Below, in pieces: positions 22,512 through 30,420 of a DNA stretch of 64,000 nt. The stretch spans positions 22,041-86,040 of the forward strand of contig DATARN010000220.1 in NCBI GenBank assembly GCA_036264135.1, written 5' to 3'. The DNA comes from DATARN01 sp036264135 (lineage in GTDB: Bacteria > Actinomycetota > Acidimicrobiia > Acidimicrobiales > Palsa-688). The notes under the pieces were generated by a model, which had not been told where the DNA came from, made no database searches, and saw only the letters and a program-made list of their open reading frames with translations. The position numbers and the translations under genes are program-made. How positions within the stretch are numbered: the first letter of the stretch is position 1; the number at the start of each line of letters is the position of its first letter.

Positions 22512-23768
22512 GTGACCTCCCTAACCGCGCCCCCGATCGTCGAGGAGCCGGCTCCGCACGTTGCGCCCCCGTCCTCCCGCGGCCCGGTCCAGGGGAGGAC
22601 GGTGACCCTGCGCCTGCGTGGCCGGAGCGTCCCTGTCGTCCTCCCGAGCTGGCGCGACATCCGGTTCCGGCTGACGGCGGTGATCATCGTTCTCCAGGTC
22701 CTGGGCCAGACCGTCCTGCGGTTCAAGGTGTCGGTCGCCCAGATCATCGTGACGATGCTGGTCTGCGGCGTGATCGAGTTGGTCTTCACTTACCGCCGCG
22801 AAAAGCGCCTGGTTTGGCCTGCCAGCGCGCTCCAAACCGGCGCCAGCGTGGCCTTTATCTTGCGTGCCAGCGGCACGGTGCACGGCGACATCTGGAGCCT
22901 GCGTGGCATCCACCTCTTCGTCATCGCCGGCGTCGTGTCGCTGCTTTCGAAGTACCTGGTGCGTCCCGGTAGTAAGAAGCACATTTTCAACCCGTCCAAC
23001 ATCGGCATCGTCGCGGTGCTGCTGGTCGTCGGTCCCGACTTCGTCTTCTCGGAGCATTTGTGGTGGGGACCGCTCGGGATCCGGGTCCTCTCGGCGGTCG
23101 CGGTCATCCTCGTCGGCGGGCTGTGGATCCTTCGCCCGGTGAAGATGGTGGCCATGGTGACCTCGTTCCTCGTTACCCTTGGTTCGCTGGTCGCAGTCTT
23201 CGCCGTGATGGGCCGCAGCTTCTACGCCACCTGGCGCCCGGACCCGGTCACCGGATCCTCCTACTGGCTCAACATCGCTCTGTCGCCCGAAGTCTGGGCC
23301 TACGCCTTCTTCATGATGTCGGACCCACAGACGGCGCCGAAGTCCCGTCAGGGCCGGATGATCTACGGCGCCGTTACCGGGGCGCTCACGGCCGCGTTGC
23401 TGTACTTTCAGACGACGGAGTTCGGTATCAAGGTCGCCCTGCTCGGAAGCCTGACCGTGGCCTGCGCCCTCACGCCGTCGATCGAGAGGATTTGCCGCCG
23501 CCTCGAGGCGCGACACCAGCGCCCGGACGAGCGTGCGGCCGCCGCGGCGACGGCGCCGGTCACGGTTGGTGCCCGAACGCGTCCGCGGCGGCTGTTGACC
23601 GCCCTGCGCACTCCGGCCGTGGTTGCCGCGGCGATCATCGCCGTGGGGACGCTGGTGGACACCGCGGCGCTGCCGGCGGACAAGGGAATCGTCCTCATCG
23701 AGCGGGACCTGCCGGCGCCGGGATCGGTGCAGAGCGGCGTGCTCGTGCACAACCCGCACCGCCAGTGA
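22512..23768 (+). CDS. RnfD/NqrB-like membrane protein
   Basis: 418-residue polytopic protein of the RnfD/NqrB family, the membrane subunit of Na+/H+-linked electron-transport complexes that carries covalent FMN in canonical members. Family landmarks are KKHIFNPSNIGIVAVLL near residue 155 and MMSDPQTAPKSRQGRMIYG near 265; about nine hydrophobic segments lie between 45 and 330, and one more near 375. The C-terminal ~60 residues lie outside. GTG 22512 begins the frame. None of the partner Rnf subunits is encoded nearby, so this is a stand-alone member as often seen with thiol/disulfide or maturation systems. It starts an operon (GTGA overlap with the next gene) divergent from the transposase-like gene. 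Confidence 0.82.
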   Translation: MTSLTAPPIVEEPAPHVAPPSSRGPVQGRTVTLRLRGRSVPVVLPSWRDIRFRLTAVIIVLQVLGQTVLRFKVSVAQIIVTMLVCGVIELVFTYRREKRLVWPASALQTGASVAFILRASGTVHGDIWSLRGIHLFVIAGVVSLLSKYLVRPGSKKHIFNPSNIGIVAVLLVVGPDFVFSEHLWWGPLGIRVLSAVAVILVGGLWILRPVKMVAMVTSFLVTLGSLVAVFAVMGRSFYATWRPDPVTGSSYWLNIALSPEVWAYAFFMMSDPQTAPKSRQGRMIYGAVTGALTAALLYFQTTEFGIKVALLGSLTVACALTPSIERICRRLEARHQRPDERAAAAATAPVTVGARTRPRRLLTALRTPAVVAAAIIAVGTLVDTAALPADKGIVLIERDLPAPGSVQSGVLVHNPHRQ

Positions 23769-24232
23769 CCGCGACGACCATGCCGACGGCGGCCCTTCGT
23801 CCGCGTCCAGTCGCCCACGCCGTGGTTAGCCTCCTGGGTCTGGCGGTGCTCCTGGCCGCGGCAGTGGTTGGCGGCGACCCGCACGGAATTCGCGAGCGGC
23901 TCTTCGCAGGATCGTCGCCCGTCGCCTCTTCTGTCGGAGCGGTACAGCCGTGGCAGGACGTGGTGTCGCTTCATGGTTCGGGGAGCGAGGCGTCGGCCCC
24001 GTTTGCCATCGACCACGCCGCCCGCGAGTGGCGCGTCCGGTGGTCGTGCGGCGCGGGCCACCTCCTCATCCGGGCCGCCGCCGGCGCGGCGCCGATCGTC
24101 GACGCGCCCTGCCCGGCGAGTGGGACAGGGTTCGGGTCGGGCACCGGCCCGACCACCCTCCGGGTGACCGCCGACGGTTCCTGGGACCTGGCCGTCCAGC
24201 AACACCTCACCGTGCGGAAGGCATCGATGTGA
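23765..24232 (+). CDS. Small membrane-anchored exported protein
   Basis: 155 residues, GTG 23765 overlapping the RnfD-like stop (ATG 23780 possible). One N-terminal hydrophobic segment (residues ~17-38, AVVSLLGLAVLLAAAVVGG) anchors or exports it. The remainder is a compact beta-rich domain with two Cys about 30 residues apart (WSCGAGHLLIR and DAPCPAS) and a repeat-free end DLAVQQHLTV. No family was recognised. The pattern of a small extracytoplasmic domain behind an RnfD-like protein suggests a partner subunit in an electron-transfer or periplasmic module, by position only. Its stop is coupled to the oxygenase start (GTGA). Confidence 0.65.
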   Translation: MTATTMPTAALRPRPVAHAVVSLLGLAVLLAAAVVGGDPHGIRERLFAGSSPVASSVGAVQPWQDVVSLHGSGSEASAPFAIDHAAREWRVRWSCGAGHLLIRAAAGAAPIVDAPCPASGTGFGSGTGPTTLRVTADGSWDLAVQQHLTVRKASM

Positions 24233-24894
24233 CCGCGTCGCCGCCCCTCGTCGACGTCGCGCCGACCTTCGCGCCCACGGTCCGGGCCTACGACCGGGCG
24301 CGGTACGACTTCGTCTCGGCCGTGGCCGAGGCGCTCAGCGTCGAGCGCCTCGATCGACTCGGCGACCAGCACCGTTACGACCGGCTCGTCCGGGAAACGG
24401 ACCAGGCCACCGAGTTCCACTCTCGGTTCTACGCTGCCTTCCCCGCCATCCGGCCTCTCTACCGCCGCTTCATCGACGAGGTCGTCGCGCCAGTCATCGC
24501 CGAGCCGTTCTGTTTCCAGAGCGTCCCGACCTTCCGGGTCCACCTGCCGTCCAACGTGGCGGTCGGCGAGTTCCACACCGACGGCGACTACAACCACCCG
24601 GTGGGGGAAATCAACTTCTGGCTTCCCCTTACCGATGCCCACGACACCAACACCGTCTGGATCGAGACGTCTCTCGGACGGGGCGACTGCGCGCCTGCCC
24701 CGCGGCTCGGGCCCGGCCGGATGCTCGTGTTCGACGCGGTGCGGTGGCGCCACGGCAACGTGCCCAGCGAGACCGGATCGACCCGGGTCAGCTTCGATTT
24801 CCGATGCATACCTCTGCGCCACTACCGGCCCGCGTCCGACCGCTCGGTCAACACCAAGAAGCTGATGGTGATCGGCGATTACTTCGAGGTCTGA
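24229..24894 (+). CDS. StrG-like Fe(II)/2-oxoglutarate oxygenase
   Basis: 221 residues from GTG 24229. The Fe(II)/2OG facial triad is clear: His and Asp in GEFHTDGDYNHPVGEINFW near residue 105-110, and a distal His in RWRHGNVP near 172 followed by the 2OG-binding Arg in GSTRVSFDFRC. The wording of the first motif resembles the streptomycin-cluster protein StrG and related proteins in polysaccharide and aminoglycoside loci. Its substrate is unknown. The following amidohydrolase is 13 nt downstream with its own RBS. It could hydroxylate a sugar or peptide; linkage to the RiPP cluster is undetermined because the operons diverge. Confidence 0.8.
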   Translation: MTASPPLVDVAPTFAPTVRAYDRARYDFVSAVAEALSVERLDRLGDQHRYDRLVRETDQATEFHSRFYAAFPAIRPLYRRFIDEVVAPVIAEPFCFQSVPTFRVHLPSNVAVGEFHTDGDYNHPVGEINFWLPLTDAHDTNTVWIETSLGRGDCAPAPRLGPGRMLVFDAVRWRHGNVPSETGSTRVSFDFRCIPLRHYRPASDRSVNTKKLMVIGDYFEV

Positions 24895-24907
24895 GGAGGC
24901 CAGGAAA

Positions 24908-26098
24908 ATGCTGCCGCTGGAGAGCCTTGCAGGACGGATCGTGGACGCCGACTCCCATCTGATGCTGTTCTCAGGCACGGCGAAAGAGATCCTCGGCGAT
25001 GGCCCCGGGGGCGGACCGTGGCAGTCACGGCGCGGCGGCGGGTCCATCGTCGAGGAGATCCGTCAGATGATGATCGACGAAGGGCTCGATCCCGACGGGC
25101 CCGGGGAAGCCCTGGTGGCGCGCCGGGAAGCATCCCGGAACGATCCCTGGGCGGTCAAGCTCTGGGGCGCCCACGGTGCCCAGCTGGCGGCCGACCGGGT
25201 GGACGCCCTCGATCGGATGGGGATCGACCGGCAGCTGGTCTTCTCGCAGTTCATGGAGTCGCCACTCAACACCCCCGGGCGAGAGGCCCAGGCGGCAGTC
25301 GCCCGGTACAACGACTACGTGCTGGACTGGGCCAAGGCGGGCCGGGGCCGGCTGCTGCCGGTGTGCCTCATCAACAGCCACGACCGCCTCGCCGCCCTGA
25401 AGGAGGTTCGGCGGGTGCTCGACGGGGGCGCCACTGGGGTCCAGTTGTCCGGCATCCTGCCGCCCGCGTCGATCTCGCCGGCGGCGGCCGAGTGGGAGCC
25501 GCTGTGGGCGATGCTTGCGGACTCCGGTGTTCCGGCACTGTTCCACTACGGGGGTACCGGCGGGGGCAGCGAGCTGGCGATCCACGAGAGCTGGTACCGC
25601 GCCGCCAACGAGTCCCTTCGGCCTCCTGGCGACGACCCCGACGCCGACGACTTCCACGCCGCGCCGTTCATCTGGATGACCGCTCACGTCTATGCCGAGA
25701 TCACCCTCACCTTCCTGGTCCTCGGTGGCGTGCTCGAGCGGCACCCGGGACTGCGGATCGGAGTCGTCGAGTCCGGCGGGAGCTGGGTGGCGCCCTGGTG
25801 CGCGCGGATGGACAACCTGGCCACGACCACCTCGCGGTACCTGGGACGAACCCTGTCGCTGCGGCCCTCCGAGTACGTGCGCCGCCAAGTCCGAGTTGCC
25901 CCGTTTCCCTTCGAGCCGGTCGCCTCGTGGATCGAACGGAGCGGCCTGGAGGAGGTGTACGTCTTTTCCACCGACTATCCCCACGTCGAGGGTGGCGTGC
26001 GGCCGGTGGACGCCTTCTACCCCGCGCTGGCCCGCCTCGGACCCGAGGTGACGGAACGGTTTTTCGTCACCAACGGGTTATCACTGACGGTCGCTTGA
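24908..26098 (+). CDS. Amidohydrolase-family (ACMSD-like) metal-dependent hydrolase
   Basis: 396 residues preceded by a good AGGAGG-type RBS at 24893-24898. TIM-barrel amidohydrolase-2 family: N-terminal IVDADSHLML (the usual HxH is reduced to one His), GVQLSGILPPAS near 178, PALFHYGGTGGG near 213 with a metal-ligand His, ITLTFLVLGGVLERHPGLRI near 265 and FSTDYPHVEGG near 357 with the conserved catalytic Asp. Such enzymes decarboxylate or hydrolyse aromatic or cyclic acids. The loss of the first His of HxH may change metal binding. It is the last gene of the RnfD-like operon; the substrate is unknown. Confidence 0.83.
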   Translation: MLPLESLAGRIVDADSHLMLFSGTAKEILGDGPGGGPWQSRRGGGSIVEEIRQMMIDEGLDPDGPGEALVARREASRNDPWAVKLWGAHGAQLAADRVDALDRMGIDRQLVFSQFMESPLNTPGREAQAAVARYNDYVLDWAKAGRGRLLPVCLINSHDRLAALKEVRRVLDGGATGVQLSGILPPASISPAAAEWEPLWAMLADSGVPALFHYGGTGGGSELAIHESWYRAANESLRPPGDDPDADDFHAAPFIWMTAHVYAEITLTFLVLGGVLERHPGLRIGVVESGGSWVAPWCARMDNLATTTSRYLGRTLSLRPSEYVRRQVRVAPFPFEPVASWIERSGLEEVYVFSTDYPHVEGGVRPVDAFYPALARLGPEVTERFFVTNGLSLTVA

Positions 26099-26289
26099 GC
26101 CCCTGCCGGCTCACGGGCTTGTCCTGCCCACCTAGGTGCGCGGGCGCAGTTGCTGTGCGCCGTCTATCTACCGCAGTGACGTATTCCGACGCCCTTAGAA
26201 AGAGACAGCGCGCAGTCACGACGGTCGGGAACATGAAAGTGCTGGGGTGCGAGACGTGGGGGACTGGTCGTTCGGCGCCATCGGCAGTA

Positions 26290-26500
26290 CTGCGGGTGGC
26301 AGCCAAAACCGACGCCTCGGGCAACCTGCACATCCCCGACAGCGCCAACAACCGGGTGCGCACGGTCGCCACCAATGGGATCATCACCACGATCGCCGGC
26401 ACGGGCGTAGCCGGGTTCGGCGGCGACGGCGGACTAGCGATGAAGGCGCAGCTCAACGAGCCCTCCAATCTGGCCTTCAGCCGCTACCTCCCGCCCCCCG
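26290..26500 (+). pseudogene. NHL-repeat protein fragment
   Basis: Within an otherwise gene-poor 26099-26685 stretch, one frame encodes DASGNLHIPDSANNRVRTVA and then GIITTIAGTGVAGFGGDGG, one and a half NHL beta-propeller repeats as found in large secreted NHL proteins. It lacks a signal peptide and the other repeats, and ends shortly after in unrelated sequence (stop at 26524-26526). It is best read as a relic. Nothing else was recognised between 26099 and 26290. Confidence 0.6.
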
Positions 26501-26685
26501 ACGCCGCCGTCTCGCCGAGCTCATGAGCTACGACGGCCACGGATTTGTTCGTGACGGAGGTTCGGTCGCCGCCTTCTCGCGAGCGAATCCCTCCGGCCAT
26601 CGGCGCACCCCGAGGCAGACAAGCACCTTCCCGCGGCATCGACCTCTTGGGGGATGCTGCGAACGTCAAGGGTGGTGGTTCGGGT

Positions 26686-27357
26686 ATGGATGAAGGGGGT
26701 CTTTCGTCGATGGCGAACGGGGCGGATGGGTTGGGTTTCGGTCCTTCGGGGCCCGTGATTCCGCCGCCGAGCGACGACATCGCCGCTCAACCCGCCGAGA
26801 CGGGCCAAGGCTCGGAGGTGCCTCCGGAGTCAGCCAGCTATCAGATCGTGTTGATCGTTTCTCCGATCCGAAAGGTACCCAGACGGGCGGGATCCGAGAC
26901 GATGAATATCACGGGCGGCTCAGTCTGCCGAGGTCCCAACGGCGTATCGACGGCTGTCATGGAGCGAGATTGTCCATCGTTCATGGATGCGCTGAGATCC
27001 GCGATGGCCGATGCCCGCACCGCCGGTTATCAGATACGCCGGGTCGAACCGGACGACTTCGTGACACAGGCGGAGATCGCCGAACGCTTGGGCCGTACGA
27101 GCGAGTCAGTGCGGCTGCTGACCTCTGGACGGCGAGGCAAGGCCACGTTCCCCCGCCCCGCAGTGCGGGTTTCGACGCGAGGAAGCCTCTGGCGATGGTG
27201 GCAGGTGGCTGTCTGGGCCGGTCGGCCCGATGAGGAAGTCGAGCGCGCGGAACGGATCGCGGCGGCGAACGCCTTACTCGACCTGGACACGTTTGACGCG
27301 CACTCGCTGCTGGAGGAGGTCAGCGACAGTCTCGAACTGAACGGTCCGTCGGCTTGA
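26686..27357 (+). CDS. Helix-turn-helix DNA-binding protein
   Basis: About 223 residues from ATG 26686; ATG 26710 is an alternative, and an upstream start at 26545 would add a low-complexity extension. The first ~70 residues are proline-rich. A HicB-like part follows (SYQIVLIVSP, then DCPSFMDALRSAMADARTAG), and then an HTH, FVTQAEIAERLGRTSESVRL near 125, with a wing-like GKATFPRPAVRVSTRGSLWR typical of AlpA/excisionase-like actinobacterial regulators. It is monocistronic, flanked by an NHL relic and 257 bp of non-coding DNA (27358-27614). Target genes cannot be told from sequence. Confidence 0.65.
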   Translation: MDEGGLSSMANGADGLGFGPSGPVIPPPSDDIAAQPAETGQGSEVPPESASYQIVLIVSPIRKVPRRAGSETMNITGGSVCRGPNGVSTAVMERDCPSFMDALRSAMADARTAGYQIRRVEPDDFVTQAEIAERLGRTSESVRLLTSGRRGKATFPRPAVRVSTRGSLWRWWQVAVWAGRPDEEVERAERIAAANALLDLDTFDAHSLLEEVSDSLELNGPSA

Positions 27358-27614
27358 GCTCCCCGGGAGTGCGTTGTCGACGTGCAGCTTGCTCCGAACG
27401 GAGGAGGTCTTGTCTCAAGTGATCAAACCTTCAAACGCTCGACCCGACTACGCCCGCCATGCCCGCCACAACTTCAGCTAACTTGCGAGCGATGCTGAAG
27501 CTTCTTCGTCGCCCCGGCCGTTGCATTGTCTCAACGGCTTCGATCCACGCATTCGGGTGTTGTCACGTCGCAACAAGATAGATGTGCGAGTTACTCCAAG
27601 GAGCTTCGGTAGCG

Positions 27615-28985
27615 ATGACCACGGGAGAGCAACCAGCTGAGGCGGTGAGCCCCGGCGCGTGTGAGGGCGCCGAGCTGCGGTCTCAGATCGTCGAACTGGT
27701 CCAGAAGTACTTTGCTGCCTCCTTCCCGCAGACTGGCTTTGTGCCCGGCGTCTCCCGAATCACCACCGGAGGCCGGGTGTTCGACCACCAGGAGTTGGTC
27801 CACCTGGTGGATGCTGCACTCGACTTCTGGCTGACGGCGGGCCGCTTCGCCGACCGCTTCGAGGCGGACTTCGCCACCATGTTCGGCACCCGCTATGCCA
27901 GCCTGAGCAACTCCGGATCCTCGGCCAACCTGCTGGCGGTCGCCGCGCTCACCAGCCCTCGGCTTGGCACCCGCCGCCTTCGGCCCGGCGACGAGGTCAT
28001 CACCGCCGCTACGGGGTTCCCCACCACCGTCAACCCCATCGTGCAGCACGGCCTGGTGCCCGTGTTCGTGGACACCCAGATTCCCACCTACAACGCCGAT
28101 GTCAGCCAGCTGGAACAGGCCCTCTCGCCCCGGACCAGGGCGGTGGTGCTGGCCCATACCCTGGGCAACCCGTTCGACCTGGGCGCGGTTGGAGCCTTCT
28201 GCCGGGCCCACGACCTGTGGCTGGTCGAAGACTGCTGCGACGCTCTCGGGGCCCGCTTCGGCAGCCAGGCAGTCGGGACCTTCGGCCAGCTGAGCACCGC
28301 CAGCTTCTACCCCGCCCACCACATCACCATGGGGGAAGGAGGCTGCGTCATGACGAACAGCACGCTGCTCAAAAAGGCGGTGGAGTCCTTCCGCGACTGG
28401 GGCCGCGACTGTTGGTGCGATCCGGGCTGCGACGACACCTGCGGGAAGCGTTTCGGCTGGCAGCAGGGTCAGCTTCCGTTTGGGTTCGACCACAAATACA
28501 CCTTCTCCCACCTGGGGTACAACCTGAAGATCACCGACCTCCAGGCGGCGGTCGGCGTTGCCCAGCTGGCAAAGCTCCCCGGCTTCATCGCCTGCCGTCG
28601 CCACAACTTCGCGCGTCTCCGGAGTGCGACCGAGGATCTGTCCGAACACCTGCTCCTCCCCGAGGCCACACCCAACAGCGAGCCGAGCTGGTTCGGGTTC
28701 CCGCTCGCGGTGCGCTCCGGCTCATTCGGTCGCCTTGACATCATCCGGTTCCTCGAGGAACGCAACATCGCTACCCGGTTGCTCTTCGGGGGCAACCTGG
28801 TGCGCCAACCCGCCTACCGGGAAGTGGCCCATCGAACCGTCGGCCCCCTGACTAACGCCGACTTCGTCATGAACCAGGCGTTCTGGATCGGCATTCATCC
28901 AGGCCTCTGCGCCGAAGCTATTGATTATGTCTCCGAAGCGCTCCACGACGCTGTCCACACGCTTGTAACCCGATGCCCCCGTTAA
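27615..28985 (+). CDS. rfbH: CDP-4-keto-6-deoxyglucose 3-dehydrase (RfbH/E1)
   Basis: 456 residues (ATG 27615, AAGGAG 11 nt upstream; ATG 27582 possible). PMP-dependent iron-sulfur enzyme that removes the C3 hydroxyl of CDP-4-keto-6-deoxyglucose with a reductase partner. The internal-aldimine Lys of DegT aminotransferases is replaced by His in AHHITMGEGG near residue 236, the hallmark of this dehydrase. The [2Fe-2S] cysteines are in CWCDPGCDDTCGKRFGW near 267-280, followed by the RfbH-typical HKYTFSHLGYNLKITDLQAA. Its substrate supply (rfbF, rfbG) is encoded at 44-53 kb, but no reductase (E3/AscD) was found. It lies 31 nt ahead of the GT39 gene. Confidence 0.92.
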   Translation: MTTGEQPAEAVSPGACEGAELRSQIVELVQKYFAASFPQTGFVPGVSRITTGGRVFDHQELVHLVDAALDFWLTAGRFADRFEADFATMFGTRYASLSNSGSSANLLAVAALTSPRLGTRRLRPGDEVITAATGFPTTVNPIVQHGLVPVFVDTQIPTYNADVSQLEQALSPRTRAVVLAHTLGNPFDLGAVGAFCRAHDLWLVEDCCDALGARFGSQAVGTFGQLSTASFYPAHHITMGEGGCVMTNSTLLKKAVESFRDWGRDCWCDPGCDDTCGKRFGWQQGQLPFGFDHKYTFSHLGYNLKITDLQAAVGVAQLAKLPGFIACRRHNFARLRSATEDLSEHLLLPEATPNSEPSWFGFPLAVRSGSFGRLDIIRFLEERNIATRLLFGGNLVRQPAYREVAHRTVGPLTNADFVMNQAFWIGIHPGLCAEAIDYVSEALHDAVHTLVTRCPR

Positions 28986-29016
28986 CACGACACAGGCGAC
29001 ACCAGAAGGAGAGCGC

Positions 29017-30312
29017 GTGACCCTCGAAGCCACGAGTCCCGAGATGGCCGAGAGGTCAAACGCAAGGTGGAGATCGCCAGCCCGCTTGCTCCGGCGCGTG
29101 TTCACCAAGAGATGGGCGCCGTTTGCCGCCTTGGCGCTTCTGTCGATTTTATCCCTCGGGGCACGCGTGCCCTGGGTCTTCGATTCCAGAACCCAAAGCC
29201 CCGTTTTCGACGAAGTCTACTACGTGAACGCGGCGCGTGTCATCCTCGGTCACCCGGCTCAGCCCCCCTACAGTCAAGCCACGCCCAGGAAGGATCCCAA
29301 CGAGGAGCACCCGCCGTTGGCGAAGATCCTCATAGCCGGCAGCATCTGGGCTTTGGGCGACCGTCCCCTCGGTTGGCGCGTACCCAGCCTGGCATTCGGA
29401 ACGGCGGCGATCCTGGCCATGTTCTGGCTGGTCCGATCGGCGGGAGGCAGCGAGTGGCTCGCGGTCGGAAGCTCGGCCATACTCGTGGCCGACAACCTTT
29501 TCCTCGTCCATAGCGGCATTGCCACGCTCGACATATTTGTCGTATTCTTTATGCTGGTCGGTGCGGCGCTGTACCTCAGCGACCACCCAATAGCAGCCGG
29601 CGTGGCCATCGGTGTCGGGGCGTGCACGAAGACAGTCAGCCTCTATCTCATACTGGTGCTCCTCCTGTACGAGATCCTCGCTTTCCGAGGCCGCCCAAGG
29701 GCAAACCATGACGATGGGCCTGGAGCTCGCATCGGCCGGTTGGCCGGATGCACGGCGTGCACGGTAACTTCGTACCTCGGTCTGCTATGGATTCTGGACA
29801 GGATGGTCTCCACCTTCAAGGACCCGGTTTCCCATACCAGCTACATGGTTGGTTACCACACAAGGATTCTCGATCCGAACCTGGGCGGTCCAGGAATAAC
29901 TTCGTCCCCTTGGCAATGGCTCTTCAACCAGCGGCCGATACCTTACTACACCTTAGTCAAGACCGTTGGGAATGGCCAAAGGCGGTACGCCGTCTTCTTC
30001 CTCGGCAAGATCAGCCCCTTCGTCATATGGCTCGCTGTCCCAGCCTTCGTTCTTGCCGCAATCGCAGCCTGGCGGCAACGGGACCGCCTGTCGATGGTTG
30101 TGGTTGCGTGGTGCGTCGGAACGTACGTTCCGTTCGTTGTCCTCGGACGCCAGCACATCAGCTATCTGTACTACATGCTCTCGGTCCTGCCCGGGATCTA
30201 CATCGGGGTGGCCCGCCTGTTCTCCGGACGGTACTTGCCGAAGGCTTTTACCGTCGTGTATGCCCTGGCATTGCTCTACGGGTTTCAGGAGTTTTACCCT
30301 CTGAAGGCGTAG
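29017..30312 (+). CDS. GT39/PMT-type mannosyltransferase-like membrane protein
   Basis: 431 residues from GTG 29017 with AAGGAG upstream. Polytopic GT-C glycosyltransferase: after the first membrane helix the loop has FDEVYYVNAARVILG near residue 64 (the catalytic Asp-Glu of PMT/ArnT enzymes) and NEEHPPLAKILIAG near 96, the signature of protein O-mannosyltransferases. About nine to ten hydrophobic segments and GTYVPFVVLGRQHISYLYYM near the C-terminus complete the pattern. It transfers a sugar from a polyprenyl-phosphate donor, which fits the Ppm1-like synthase at 32371. It is shorter than mycobacterial PMT (about 520 residues) by loss of part of the C-terminal region. Confidence 0.85.
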   Translation: MTLEATSPEMAERSNARWRSPARLLRRVFTKRWAPFAALALLSILSLGARVPWVFDSRTQSPVFDEVYYVNAARVILGHPAQPPYSQATPRKDPNEEHPPLAKILIAGSIWALGDRPLGWRVPSLAFGTAAILAMFWLVRSAGGSEWLAVGSSAILVADNLFLVHSGIATLDIFVVFFMLVGAALYLSDHPIAAGVAIGVGACTKTVSLYLILVLLLYEILAFRGRPRANHDDGPGARIGRLAGCTACTVTSYLGLLWILDRMVSTFKDPVSHTSYMVGYHTRILDPNLGGPGITSSPWQWLFNQRPIPYYTLVKTVGNGQRRYAVFFLGKISPFVIWLAVPAFVLAAIAAWRQRDRLSMVVVAWCVGTYVPFVVLGRQHISYLYYMLSVLPGIYIGVARLFSGRYLPKAFTVVYALALLYGFQEFYPLKA

Positions 30313-30420
30313 GGCGGAGGAGACGAACACGAACGCCAAGCACACGGTGTAGGTCGCCGATACGCCTCGGCGCGCATTTCACGACGTTCCGAGGGTGTCC
30401 GAGGGCATGACGAGCGACCG

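Noticed and set aside
27615..28985. Sugar aminotransferase (DegT type) for this gene
   Set aside because: The catalytic Lys is replaced by His and iron-sulfur cysteines are present, so it is the RfbH-type dehydrase.
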